40,174 bases of DNA from CAYYWW01 sp964475515 (GTDB taxonomy: Archaea > Aenigmatarchaeota > Aenigmatarchaeia > QMZP01): assembly GCA_964475515.1 (NCBI GenBank), contig CAYYWW010000003.1:1-40174 (forward strand), read 5' to 3'. The position numbers and the translations under genes were made by a program. Shown here one piece after another: positions 15,416-22,292 of this stretch. Under the pieces are notes generated by a model. That model searched no databases and was not told the DNA's origin. It saw only the letters and a program-made list of their open reading frames with translations. The first letter of the stretch is position 1. Each line of letters opens with the position of its first letter.

Positions 15416-15769
15416 TTATCCCATTATTTTAATATTTGATCCTTTTGGGTTCTTCTCAATTAATGCTTCTATTGATAAACATGTTCCTCCAGCCTTTTTT
15501 ATTTTTTCCTCAGCCTTTCGGGAAAATTTTAAAGCGGCTACAGTTAGTGGTTTTGTCAGCTCGCCCACTCCCAAAACAGCTCCTGGGACGATAATTGTTT
15601 CGTTTTTTTTGGCAAATTTTTCAATTTGGTATAGGTTAACTTCGTACTTTTTTCTTCTCGGTCTGTTTAAACCTTTGGCTACTGCTTTCCATATAGGATT
15701 TTTTACACCCATTGATACGAGCTTATTTATTATCTCCTTTAAATGGGGGGATTTATTTTTGACCTTCAT
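15416..15769 (-). CDS. Large ribosomal subunit protein eL18
   Basis: 117 residues. KAVAKGLNRPRRKKYEVNL, then VPGAVLGVGELTKPLTVAALKFS and AEEKIKKAGG are the archaeal eL18 pattern. It is the first protein gene after tRNA-Leu. A minus-strand TATA-like stretch (AATTTAAATATATAAAG, 15785-15800) is centred about 24 bp before the ATG and directly follows the tRNA 3' end, so the protein operon can start its own leaderless transcript. Confidence 0.95.
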   Translation of the reverse strand: MKVKNKSPHLKEIINKLVSMGVKNPIWKAVAKGLNRPRRKKYEVNLYQIEKFAKKNETIIVPGAVLGVGELTKPLTVAALKFSRKAEEKIKKAGGTCLSIEALIEKNPKGSNIKIMG

Positions 15770-15784
15770 AAACCCATATTTGTC

Positions 15785-15800
15785 TTTATATATTTAAATT
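15785..15800 (-). promoter_or_regulatory. TATA box of the eL18-uL13-uS9-uS10 operon
   Basis: AATTTAAATATATAAA on the minus strand, centred about 24 bp upstream of the eL18 ATG and beginning 5 bp beyond the tRNA-Leu discriminator base. No room for a separate tRNA terminator is visible. Confidence 0.5.
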
Positions 15801-15818
15801 TACAATGCGGAGGGCAGG

Positions 15819-15860
15819 ATTTCCTGTTTTTTGGGCGCTCTCCTTGGAAAGGAAAGTGCC
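15819..15860 (-). other. Putative T-loop intron of tRNA-Leu (42 nt)
   Basis: Separates the T-loop TTCGAAT from the 3' T-stem CCTGC. It can form a hairpin, GGC-A-CTTTCCTT closed on AAGGAGAG-C-GCC. Its 3' end CAGGAAAT repeats the exon pattern CAGG..GAAT, so the junction is ambiguous by three bases (AAT), which does not change the spliced product. With the T-stem as outer helix and AAT as both bulges, only an imperfect bulge-helix-bulge can be drawn. Confidence 0.65.
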
Positions 15861-15893
15861 ATTCGAACCTGCGAACCCACTAAGGGACTGGAT

Positions 15894-15972
15894 TTCTTAA
15901 TTTCATTGCATTGCTCAACACTCAAGATCACATCCCCAATGATGGGGAATGTCCCACTTACGTGGGATAATT
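15894..15972 (-). other. Anticodon-loop intron of tRNA-Leu (79 nt, position 37/38)
   Basis: Lies between G37 and A38, the usual archaeal site. A bulge-helix-bulge fits with outer helix CTGGA/TCCAG, inner helix CTCA/TAAG (one C-A mismatch) and bulges AGA and AAA. Internally it holds two hairpins: TCCCAC-GTAA-GTGGGA, and a CAT-CCCCA/TGGGG-ATG stem with one bulged T. It also contains TCTTGAGT, complementary over 8 nt to the exon/intron stretch ACTCAAGA that spans the anticodon. Confidence 0.8.
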
Positions 15973-15997
15973 CTTGAGTCCAGCGCCTTTGACCATT

Positions 15998-16029
15998 ACC
16001 AAGCTCTGACATCTCTGGTATCAGAGCTT
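15998..16029 (-). other. Putative D-loop intron of tRNA-Leu (32 nt)
   Basis: A nearly strict bulge-helix-bulge can be drawn: intron helix GCTCTGA/TCAGAGC (7 bp), bulge GAA, 4-bp helix CCAA/TTGG, bulge TAA. Because both bulges end in AA, any equivalent cut gives the same spliced D-arm GCCAAGAATGGTC. The outer helix on the exon side is weak. Confidence 0.7.
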
Positions 16030-16087
16030 CTTGGCTACCTCCGCATTCTTATAATTTTATTAAATTTGATGAATTAAATTTAAATTA

Positions 16088-16381
16088 ATGGGCATTATCA
16101 CCTTTATATTTGGTTGGAAATGGAAAATAAGAAGACTAAGAAAACGTTGGGATAGATTGAGAGAAAAGAGCCTAAAAAAAGAAGAACCAATAAGAACTGA
16201 TATTTTAAAGAAGCTGGATGCTATAGAAAACAACCTTAGGACACTTGAAGAACAAAAAATGAACCGTATTTTAAGAGCAAAAATTTCAAAGGAAGTTGAA
16301 ATAGATTTGGCTGAAGTGGAAGCTTTGTTAAAAAGCAGACCTGAGGAGTATCAATATTACAAAGGGGAAGTTACAAAATAA
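16088..16381 (+). CDS. Small charged helical protein, function unknown
   Basis: 97 residues. A short hydrophobic start (MGIITFIFGWKWK) may sit at the membrane surface, followed by a strongly basic helix (IRRLRKRWDRLREKSLKK), a likely coiled coil (about 35-80) and an acidic end. I do not recognise a family. It diverges from tRNA-Leu. A TATA-like ATTAAATTT at 16059-16067 lies about 25 bp before the ATG, so a leaderless transcript is expected. ATP-grasp gene follows 44 bp downstream with its own TATA box. Confidence 0.6.
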   Translation: MGIITFIFGWKWKIRRLRKRWDRLREKSLKKEEPIRTDILKKLDAIENNLRTLEEQKMNRILRAKISKEVEIDLAEVEALLKSRPEEYQYYKGEVTK

Positions 16382-16392
16382 TTTTTTATTAT

Positions 16393-16404
16393 CATTTAAA
16401 TAAG
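16393..16404 (+). promoter_or_regulatory. TATA box of the ATP-grasp gene
   Basis: CATTTAAATAAG is centred about 27 bp before the ATG at 16426, predicting a leaderless transcript. Confidence 0.45.
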
Positions 16405-16425
16405 ATAAACTTTAAGATTAATGAT

Positions 16426-17304
16426 ATGAAATTGGCCATTTTAGGGCCTGGTGAAAAAAGTATCGGGTATACAACCAAAAGATTGATAGAAGAGGCAAAA
16501 AAGGTTTTTAAGAAAGTTGATCTTGTCCCTGTTATAGAGGTTGTGTTAAAGATAGATGATAAGATTGATGTGCTTTATAACAACAAAAGCCTTGGTGATT
16601 ATGACTACATACTCCCAAGAATAGATTCCAAACGCGCTGTTGTGGGGTATCCTGTAATAAGATTTCTTGATTCAATGAATGTGAAAAAGCCGTATGTTTC
16701 TGAAACTATAATAGTGGCCCATAATAAATTTCTCACGCTACAAAATCTTGTTGAAAACAATGTACCAGTTCCTAAAACTTATTTGACAGCCTCGAGAAAG
16801 TCCGCAAGAAGTGTTGTTGATAAAGAGAAACTCCCCATAATATTAAAACTTCTCTCTGGCTTCGGTGGGCAAGGTGTAATGTTTATCGAAACCAAAGAAG
16901 CTGTTAACACGACTATAGATGCTATGAGAATTCTGAAGCAGGAAATACTTCTTGAAAAATATGTGGAAAATCCCGGAGAAGACATACGTGGTATAGTGGC
17001 AGGTGATGAAATAATAGCTTCATTTAAACGAATAGCAAAAGAGGGTGAAAAAAGGGCAAATATATATTCTGGCGGTAGAGCTGTTTCTTTTAAACTTAAC
17101 AGTGAGATGGAAGAAATTGTTTTCAAATCTGCAGAAGCAATAAAATCAAAAATATGTGCAGTTGATATGATACAGGACAAAAAAGGTAACATATTTGTTA
17201 TAGAGGTTAACATAAATCCTGGTTTGAGGGGTATAGAAAAAGCGACGAATATAAATGTCGCGCAAAGAATCATAGATTTTGTCTACAGTGAATTAAAGCG
17301 CTAG
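16426..17304 (+). CDS. RimK/LysX-like ATP-grasp ligase
   Basis: 292 residues. N-terminal Rossmann-like domain (MKLAILGPGE, DYDYILPRID), then the ATP-grasp fold: LTLQNLVENNVPVPKTYL, the Lys in PIILKLLSGFGGQGVMFI (nucleotide-binding lysine plus glycine-rich loop), EKYVENPGEDIR, and the metal-binding end FVIEVNINPGLRGIEKAT with the E-x-N pair. This is the RimK family, which adds Glu or another amino acid to a carboxyl group of a protein or cofactor (ribosomal S6, coenzyme F420, LysW). The substrate cannot be told from sequence. No LysW-like carrier or lysine/arginine genes are nearby. Confidence 0.85.
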   Translation: MKLAILGPGEKSIGYTTKRLIEEAKKVFKKVDLVPVIEVVLKIDDKIDVLYNNKSLGDYDYILPRIDSKRAVVGYPVIRFLDSMNVKKPYVSETIIVAHNKFLTLQNLVENNVPVPKTYLTASRKSARSVVDKEKLPIILKLLSGFGGQGVMFIETKEAVNTTIDAMRILKQEILLEKYVENPGEDIRGIVAGDEIIASFKRIAKEGEKRANIYSGGRAVSFKLNSEMEEIVFKSAEAIKSKICAVDMIQDKKGNIFVIEVNINPGLRGIEKATNINVAQRIIDFVYSELKR

Positions 17305-17335
17305 AACATAAAAATTTTCTTTTTAATTTTAAATC

Positions 17336-18229
17336 ATGAATATCAATGCCTTGTCCAGATACTTTAAAATTTTAGAAAATGAAGAAAAAGCGAAATTTTT
17401 AAAAGCGAAAAATTCTGGGCTTCTTGATAAAAAGATTAAACGTGCTTTTGATTGTCTAAAAAATTGTGAACTCTGTGAAAGAAAATGTCATATAGATAGG
17501 ACCAAGGGTAAACTGGGCTTTTGTCAATTAGATGATAAAATGTATATATCTTCTGCCTTTGATCATTGGGGTGAAGAATTCTTTTTTGTACCGTCATTCA
17601 CAATCTTTTTTTGGTCTTGTAACTTTTCTTGTCAGTACTGTCAAAATTGGAGTATATCCCAAAGAGTTGAAAAACCGCATATTGTAACATCAGAATCTTT
17701 GGCACAGATGATTAATGCATGTAATTGTAAAAATATTAACTTTGTGGGTGGCGAACCAACACCACAGTTGCCGTTCATTCTCAAAACTCTCAAATATGTA
17801 GATAAGAACTTACCCGTCATCTGGAACTCAAATTTTTACATGTCTGAAAAATCCATGAGTTTGCTAGCATCTATTGTTGATGTTTACTTATCAGATTTCA
17901 AATATGGTAATAACAAGTGCGCAGAGAGGCTTTCTAAAGTAAAGAACTATTTTGATGTTGTAAGTAGGAATCATATATTGGCTTTTAAAGATTCTGAAAT
18001 GGTTATAAGGCATTTGGTTTTACCTAACCATCTAGAATGCTGCACAAAACCTGTATTTGATTTTATTGCAGAAAATTTTGGTGACAAAGTAATCGTTAAC
18101 ATAATGGATCAGTATAGACCTTGCTACAATGCATACAAACACAAAGAAATAAACCGAAGGTTGGAAGCAAAAGAATTTAACAGTGCTATAAAATATGCAG
18201 AGAAACGTGGCTTGAATTATATAACATGA
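17336..18229 (+). CDS. Radical SAM protein, PflX-like (pyruvate formate-lyase-activating related)
   Basis: 297 residues. The radical SAM cluster motif CxxxCxxC is SCNFSCQYCQN (C95, C99, C102). An N-terminal cysteine group (C40, C44, C47, C51, C63) in CLKNCELCERKCHIDR is the mark of the PflX-like branch (COG1313 type), and GGEPTPQLPFIL is the SAM-binding segment. No glyocyl-radical enzyme is nearby, so the partner is unknown. Enzymes of this branch are common in anaerobic archaea and largely uncharacterised. The SAM radical chemistry implies an anaerobic or low-oxygen cell. Confidence 0.85.
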   Translation: MNINALSRYFKILENEEKAKFLKAKNSGLLDKKIKRAFDCLKNCELCERKCHIDRTKGKLGFCQLDDKMYISSAFDHWGEEFFFVPSFTIFFWSCNFSCQYCQNWSISQRVEKPHIVTSESLAQMINACNCKNINFVGGEPTPQLPFILKTLKYVDKNLPVIWNSNFYMSEKSMSLLASIVDVYLSDFKYGNNKCAERLSKVKNYFDVVSRNHILAFKDSEMVIRHLVLPNHLECCTKPVFDFIAENFGDKVIVNIMDQYRPCYNAYKHKEINRRLEAKEFNSAIKYAEKRGLNYIT

Positions 18230-18255
18230 TTTTAAAATATATTTGAAAATTAACC

Positions 18256-18579
18256 ATGAAAAAGGTAGAAAGAGAAATGCTAAAGCAACTTGAAGAGATG
18301 GAAGATTTTCTGAGAGACTGTTCTCTCGTTAGAAATGTACGTATTGAGAATAGAGTTCATTACAGAAAAAGACAAGGAAGAAAGCAAGGAGCCTACTTTG
18401 AGGTGTTAGGTTTAGATGACCCTGGCATAAGAATAAGACTTGGTTTTGGTTCATTGTATCGTAACGTAACTGTATATGTTGGAAAACCTGGAACTAGACC
18501 GACAATCGAGGAGTTCGAGGAGCTGAAAAGATATCTAAAAAGATATCAAACCGAGGTGTGGGATAAGGTTACATCGTAG
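18256..18579 (+). CDS. Conserved-looking small protein, function unknown
   Basis: 107 residues, soluble. An acidic/basic N-terminal helix (KVEREMLKQLEEMEDFLRD), a basic segment (HYRKRQGRKQG), a beta-rich centre (YFEVLGL, IRIRLGFGSLYRNVTVYVG) and a C-terminal helix (EEFEELKRYLKRY). I do not recognise it. The basic segment would suit RNA binding, but that is a guess. It lies 26 bp after the radical SAM gene and ends 2 bp from the dph2 stop on the opposite strand. Confidence 0.6.
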   Translation: MKKVEREMLKQLEEMEDFLRDCSLVRNVRIENRVHYRKRQGRKQGAYFEVLGLDDPGIRIRLGFGSLYRNVTVYVGKPGTRPTIEEFEELKRYLKRYQTEVWDKVTS

Positions 18580-18581
18580 AA

Positions 18582-19511
18582 TTATAATTTACTCACGTCC
18601 TCTGGGTTTAAAATTATTTTTCCAAACATCTTATAGTCATCTGATAGTCTTGGGCATGCTGTGTTTATAAGGGCATCTAATTTCATACCCATTATCTTCT
18701 CCGGTGTTATTTGGTCCATAATTAAAATATACGCTCTCTTACCCCTGTTTTCAAGACTTTTCTTTATTTTTTGTGCTGTTTTTATTCTCATTTGACCTCT
18801 CTTTGTTGAAACCAGAATACCAAATCTCTTATACTCCTTTGCCTTTTCTATTCTGGCAAATCTCACTTTTTCTATTCTGCTTTTTTCTCCACTCAGATTC
18901 TCTAATCTTCCATTTTCAAAATCAAGGAACAACACAGATTTTTTTGTTTTTGTTAAAAGTCCTGTTGGGTGAAAACGACCGCTTCCCAAAAATAAAAAGC
19001 AATCAACGTATTTCTCAATACCAATAGCAGCTGAATAATCGCAACCTAAAATCTGACCTTCTACTCCAGTTTTTTTATTTTTTGACACATAGACTGTTTT
19101 TCCGGATCTTTCTAAGATTTTTTTAGCTACGGATATTGAGTTTTTGAATTGTATTGTTGTTAGAAGGCCTATTTTTTTATATTTTTTCAATTTCCCTAAG
19201 TTTTTCTTTAAGATTTTCTCTGGATTGTAATCAATGAGATATTCATCGTATATTGTCGGGATTTCCGTTTTTATTCCGAAGTCCGTGTGGCCAATATGCA
19301 AAAGAACGTCAAAACCAAGTATTTTAGCTTCATGATCTCTTAAATCACACGCACCGAAGCAGGGTTCACATGAAATAGCTGCATTAAATCCGTTTTTTTC
19401 TAAAAATGTGATGATATCCAACGCCTTTGTCTTTAATCCCTCAGGTATTTGTATCAGAATGTTCTTTGCTCTCATCTTCTTCAATTTCTGCAGAGTTTTT
19501 TCTGAAATCAT
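18582..19511 (-). CDS. dph2: Diphthamide synthesis enzyme Dph2 (3-amino-3-carboxypropyl transferase)
   Basis: 309 residues. The three cluster cysteines that hold the 4Fe-4S of this non-classical radical SAM enzyme are present: CFGACDLRD (C55), ILGCDYSAA (near 154) and NTACPRLSDD (near 286). IQIPEGLK and LLHIGHTDFG also match. Archaeal Dph2 works as a homodimer and starts diphthamide on a histidine of elongation factor 2. The start lies 31 bp from the HMG-CoA reductase start, divergent, with TATA-like sequence between. Confidence 0.92.
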   Translation of the reverse strand: MISEKTLQKLKKMRAKNILIQIPEGLKTKALDIITFLEKNGFNAAISCEPCFGACDLRDHEAKILGFDVLLHIGHTDFGIKTEIPTIYDEYLIDYNPEKILKKNLGKLKKYKKIGLLTTIQFKNSISVAKKILERSGKTVYVSKNKKTGVEGQILGCDYSAAIGIEKYVDCFLFLGSGRFHPTGLLTKTKKSVLFLDFENGRLENLSGEKSRIEKVRFARIEKAKEYKRFGILVSTKRGQMRIKTAQKIKKSLENRGKRAYILIMDQITPEKIMGMKLDALINTACPRLSDDYKMFGKIILNPEDVSKL

Positions 19512-19542
19512 ACTTTTATTTATAAACTTAAATTAATGAAAT
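19512..19542. promoter_or_regulatory. Compact divergent promoter region (dph2 / HMG-CoA reductase)
   Basis: 31 bp between start codons. CTTTTATTTATAAAC (19513-19527) is a TATA candidate about 22-24 bp before the reductase ATG, and TAATTTAAG read on the minus strand (about 19526-19535) is about 20 bp before the dph2 ATG. Confidence 0.4.
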
Positions 19543-20825
19543 ATGGTTGATATGGAAGACATATTCAATGAATTAGTAAAAGGCAATATAAAACTCTATC
19601 AATTGGATGCTCTTATTTGGGAAAAAATATATAAAAAAGATTCAGAAAAATGGTCACAGGCTACTAAAGATGCCTCTTTGTTAAGGTTGAGGTTTCTTGA
19701 AAAGAAACTAAATAAGAAATTCGAGAATATACGAAGATGTTATGTTGATACTTCTGGTTTTAAAAAATCACCAACAACTGGTATAGAGCAGAAAATAGGT
19801 TCCGCTGCTGTGCCTTTGGGTGTTGCAGGGCCATTGAAGGTGAATGGAGAATATGCCAAAGGTGAATTCTACATACCACTTGCAACTAATGAAGCTGCTC
19901 TTGTAGCTGGTTTGAACAGGGGTTGCAGCGTTGTTAATAAAGTAGACGGTGTGAAAACCATTGTAACAAGGGATTGGATGACAAGATCTCCTCTTATTGA
20001 GGCTCCGGATATAAAAACTGCTAGTAATATTGCAAAAGAGGTAAAAAACAAAGGAAAATTGTTTGAAAAAATGAAGGTAGCTGCTGAAAAAGAATCAAGG
20101 GTGTCTAAATTGATTGACATACAACCATTCCAAATAGGAAAGAGGGTTCACCTCAGGTTCTTGTTCCAGACAGGCGACAGCATGGGTATGAATTCTGCTA
20201 CAAAATACTCTGCCAATGCTATTAAAGTTCTTTTAAAGGAATTTCCTTCACTTAAACTTGTGACACTTTCATCCAACATGTGTGCAGATAAGAAGGCCTC
20301 GCATGTGAATGTTCTTCTGGGAAGAGGAAAATCTGTTGAAACAGAAGTAAAAATTCCTCTAAATATTATAAAAAATGTTTTTGAAGTAGAACCGGAGAAC
20401 ATGCTTAAAATCAACTTCCTCAAAAATTATCAAGGTTCTGCGCTCTCAGGCACTCTTACTGGGTTTAATTTGAACGCTGCAAACACTATAGCGGCTATGT
20501 TTATAGCAACAGGACAGGACGCTGCTCAAATAGTTGAGAGTAGTACATGCTTCACACATGCAGAAATACAGGGAAATTACTTTGTGTTCGGTGTTACACT
20601 TCCTTGTTTGGAAATAGCAACCACGGGTGGGGGAACAAACTTCGGAACTGCGAAAGAATGTTTAGAGATGCTAGGTTGTTATGGGCCTGGTAAACAACCT
20701 GGTGATAATGCAAAAAAACTAGCAGAAATTATTGCTGCTGCTGTTACATGCCAAGAGCTAAATCTTTTAGGTACTCAAGCGCATGATTACGAACTCGCGG
20801 AATCGCATATAAGACTAGCGAGAGG
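19543..20825 (+). CDS. hmgA: HMG-CoA reductase (class I), 3' end lost in assembly gap
   Basis: 427 residues readable before the N run. The enzyme reduces HMG-CoA to mevalonate with NADPH, the committed step to archaeal isoprenoid lipids. All catalytic residues are present: E117 in TNEAALVAG, K250 in NMCADKKAS, D326 in GQDAAQ and H422 in AESHIRLAR. The cofactor region GDSMGMN and GGGTNFGT are also typical. Since the catalytic histidine lies close to the C-terminus in archaeal class I reductases, probably only a few residues are missing. Starts MVDMED; the ATG at 19552 is an alternative. Pathway partners, HMG-CoA synthase and thiolase, are at 31852-34057. Confidence 0.95.
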
Positions 20826-20925
20826 NNNNNNNNNNNNNNNNNNNNNNNNNNNNNNNNNNNNNNNNNNNNNNNNNNNNNNNNNNNNNNNNNNNNNNNNNNN
20901 NNNNNNNNNNNNNNNNNNNNNNNNN
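20826..20925. other. Assembly gap (100 N)
   Basis: Exactly 100 N, the usual placeholder for a scaffold gap of unknown size. It removes the 3' end of HMG-CoA reductase (left) and nearly all of a minus-strand gene (right). Real distance and even adjacency of the flanks are uncertain. Confidence 0.97.
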
Positions 20926-20957
20926 TCATCATAAAGTTCTGCTTCGGCACCATTCAT
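20926..20957 (-). CDS. 5' fragment of an unknown gene, cut by the assembly gap
   Basis: An ATG at 20957 overlaps the TGA of the upstream 254-residue gene in a 4-base ATGA, the usual sign of translational coupling. Only ten codons can be read (MNGAEAELYD) before the N run. The spacing argues for a real operon partner; nothing can be said about function. Confidence 0.5.
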
Positions 20958-21718
20958 AAGACCACCCTTTCTTTGAGATAATTGTTTAACGAGGGGCTAA
21001 ATTTTACTGCTTCTTCTGTTAGTGCATCTCCGGTCACATATCTCATTTTGTGTTCTTCGAGTGCTATGTTATAGATTTCCTTAGCTTCTCCGTTACTTCT
21101 TTGAGCAAGATATCTCAGCGTCTCAAGAACCAATGATTCCACTTCTCCATGCTCTTTATCTGTTAAATCTCGATCCCATATTCCATTAATATACCTGTAA
21201 GCCACCTCTATGTATTCGTGAAGAGCTATACGCTTCTGATACCTATCTAGAAATTTATCTTCATCCTTTATTCCGGATTTTTCACATAATGTTGGATAAT
21301 TTTCACCAAGAAGTTCTGGTATCAATTCCTTTTCCGGTATGTAGATATTTATGATGCTGTGCCTCTTAGGATTATAATGCTTGTACGTGTCACCCGTATA
21401 AAAAACATCATAAACACCGAGTGCTTGTTTTCCATCGCGCTTTAGATCATCTTTATTGTTTACATAGTGTGGTGGTGGAAGATCATTATAATCATCGTTA
21501 ATAATTTTTTCAGCGAGTCCAACGTATGGTTTTAATTTTTCGTCTGAAGGCAAATGAATCCCATTAAAAAGCTTTCTTTTTCTTTGTTCGATTAGTTCGT
21601 TAATTTTTTCAGAAATGAGTCTTTTACCATCTACTAGAGTTCCATCTCTAATAGAATTAAGGATATCATACAGCTCTAATTCCCTGCCAGCAAGAGATAA
21701 TTTCACCATATTTTTCAC
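20954..21718 (-). CDS. Unknown protein with HExxE motif
   Basis: 254 residues from a GTG at 21718, or 251 from the ATG at 21709. The N-terminus is helical and charged, then a mixed domain. ALHEYIEVAYRY (H167, E168, E171) followed by KEHGEVESLVLE (H190) looks like a metal-binding helix pair, reminiscent of some zinc metallopeptidase-like folds, but the classic HExxH is absent and I recognise no family. It is soluble, with one cysteine. A second gene is coupled through ATGA. A TATA box at about 21741-21750 and a 17-bp palindrome at 21715-21731 over the start suggest specific regulation. Protease activity is a guess only. Confidence 0.6.
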   Translation of the reverse strand: MKNMVKLSLAGRELELYDILNSIRDGTLVDGKRLISEKINELIEQRKRKLFNGIHLPSDEKLKPYVGLAEKIINDDYNDLPPPHYVNNKDDLKRDGKQALGVYDVFYTGDTYKHYNPKRHSIINIYIPEKELIPELLGENYPTLCEKSGIKDEDKFLDRYQKRIALHEYIEVAYRYINGIWDRDLTDKEHGEVESLVLETLRYLAQRSNGEAKEIYNIALEEHKMRYVTGDALTEEAVKFSPSLNNYLKERVVL

Positions 21719-21731
21719 TATTAAATAGTGA
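21715..21731. promoter_or_regulatory. 17-bp perfect palindrome, candidate operator
   Basis: TCACTATT-A-AATAGTGA, perfect 8-bp arms around one base. It sits between the TATA element (TATTTAAAT, about 21739-21748) and the ATG at 21709, over the expected transcription start and the alternative GTG start. A dimeric repressor bound here would block initiation. Confidence 0.5.
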
Positions 21732-21847
21732 TAATTCAGTATTTAAATACTTTTCTATACGAAAACATATGGTCTTTAACTATTGCTTGATTCACCAATT
21801 ATGTGTTAAATTTAGCATTTTAATTTATAGAAACAAATAATAAACAT

Positions 21848-22288
21848 ATGATTCCACCAGATTTTCTTACATTTTTTATACCATTTTTCTTTGTACTGGC
21901 GGTTGTTTACGGAGCGTTGCAATTTAGTGGTATATTTCAAAACAAAGCTGCAATGGCAATTATAGCAATAGTAATTGGGCTTTTTGCGGCAACTAACGAG
22001 ACTTTAGTTAGTTTTATAATGCAGATATTTGTTCCCGCTACTGTTTTCTTTATATTTTTCTTTTTTGTTGGGTTTCTATACTCTATTTTTAAAAAAAAGG
22101 CCGAAAAGGATTATACACTCTTCGTCGTGACCGCTTCCCTGATACTATTATATATGATTAATAGCAGTGGAGGAGATTCCAATATATCATTTACGGGTAT
22201 AACATTAAATCAGAACTTCGTTGTTTTAACCGGCCTGATATTGATGCTAATGATATTTTATGCTGCATACAGAAAGGGAGGAGAATAG
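21848..22288 (+). CDS. Small polytopic membrane protein, function unknown
   Basis: 146 residues, about four membrane helices (near residues 8-25, 33-50, 52-80 and 92-105) with a fifth at 122-141, and a short basic loop (IFKKKAEKD) between. A glycine/serine-rich external loop (NSSGGDSN) is seen. I do not recognise a family. Its stop is 4 bp from the rpoL stop on the other strand. A TATA-like ATTTATAG lies about 20 bp upstream. Confidence 0.65.
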   Translation: MIPPDFLTFFIPFFFVLAVVYGALQFSGIFQNKAAMAIIAIVIGLFAATNETLVSFIMQIFVPATVFFIFFFFVGFLYSIFKKKAEKDYTLFVVTASLILLYMINSSGGDSNISFTGITLNQNFVVLTGLILMLMIFYAAYRKGGE

Positions 22289-22292
22289 GTTT

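Larger units (their letters stand above)
15806..16044 (-). tRNA. tRNA-Leu (anticodon CAA) interrupted by three putative introns
   Basis: Read on the minus strand, 239 nt. Acceptor stem GCGGAGG (16038-16044) pairs perfectly with CCTCCGC (15807-15813), discriminator A at 15806, no encoded CCA. D-stem GCC/GGC, D-loop with GG, anticodon stem CTGGA/TCCAG with loop CTCAAGA (anticodon CAA), long variable arm with CCC/GGG stem, T-stem GCAGG/CCTGC with loop TTCGAAT. To obtain this, three segments must be removed: about 15998-16029 (32 nt, D-loop), 15894-15972 (79 nt, between positions 37 and 38) and 15819-15860 (42 nt, T-loop). The spliced product is 86 nt, right for a class II tRNA-Leu. tRNA identity is firm. 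The anticodon intron is canonical for archaea; the other two are inferred from the interrupted cloverleaf. A tRNA-Leu next to the L13/S9 ribosomal genes is a context known from other archaea. Confidence 0.9.

Noticed and set aside
15800..16012. 70-residue minus-strand reading frame through the tRNA region
   Set aside because: It lies wholly inside the interrupted tRNA-Leu gene and its composition follows the tRNA stems. It is a by-product of the tRNA and its introns.
20744..20953. Reading frames running through the N block
   Set aside because: They consist mostly of undetermined residues, so they have no evidential value. The only supported coding on the right of the gap is the ATGA-coupled start at 20957.
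21200..21225. HEYIE taken as a zinc protease active site
   Set aside because: The family-defining HExxH is absent and the third ligand is not assured. Recorded only as a possible metal site.
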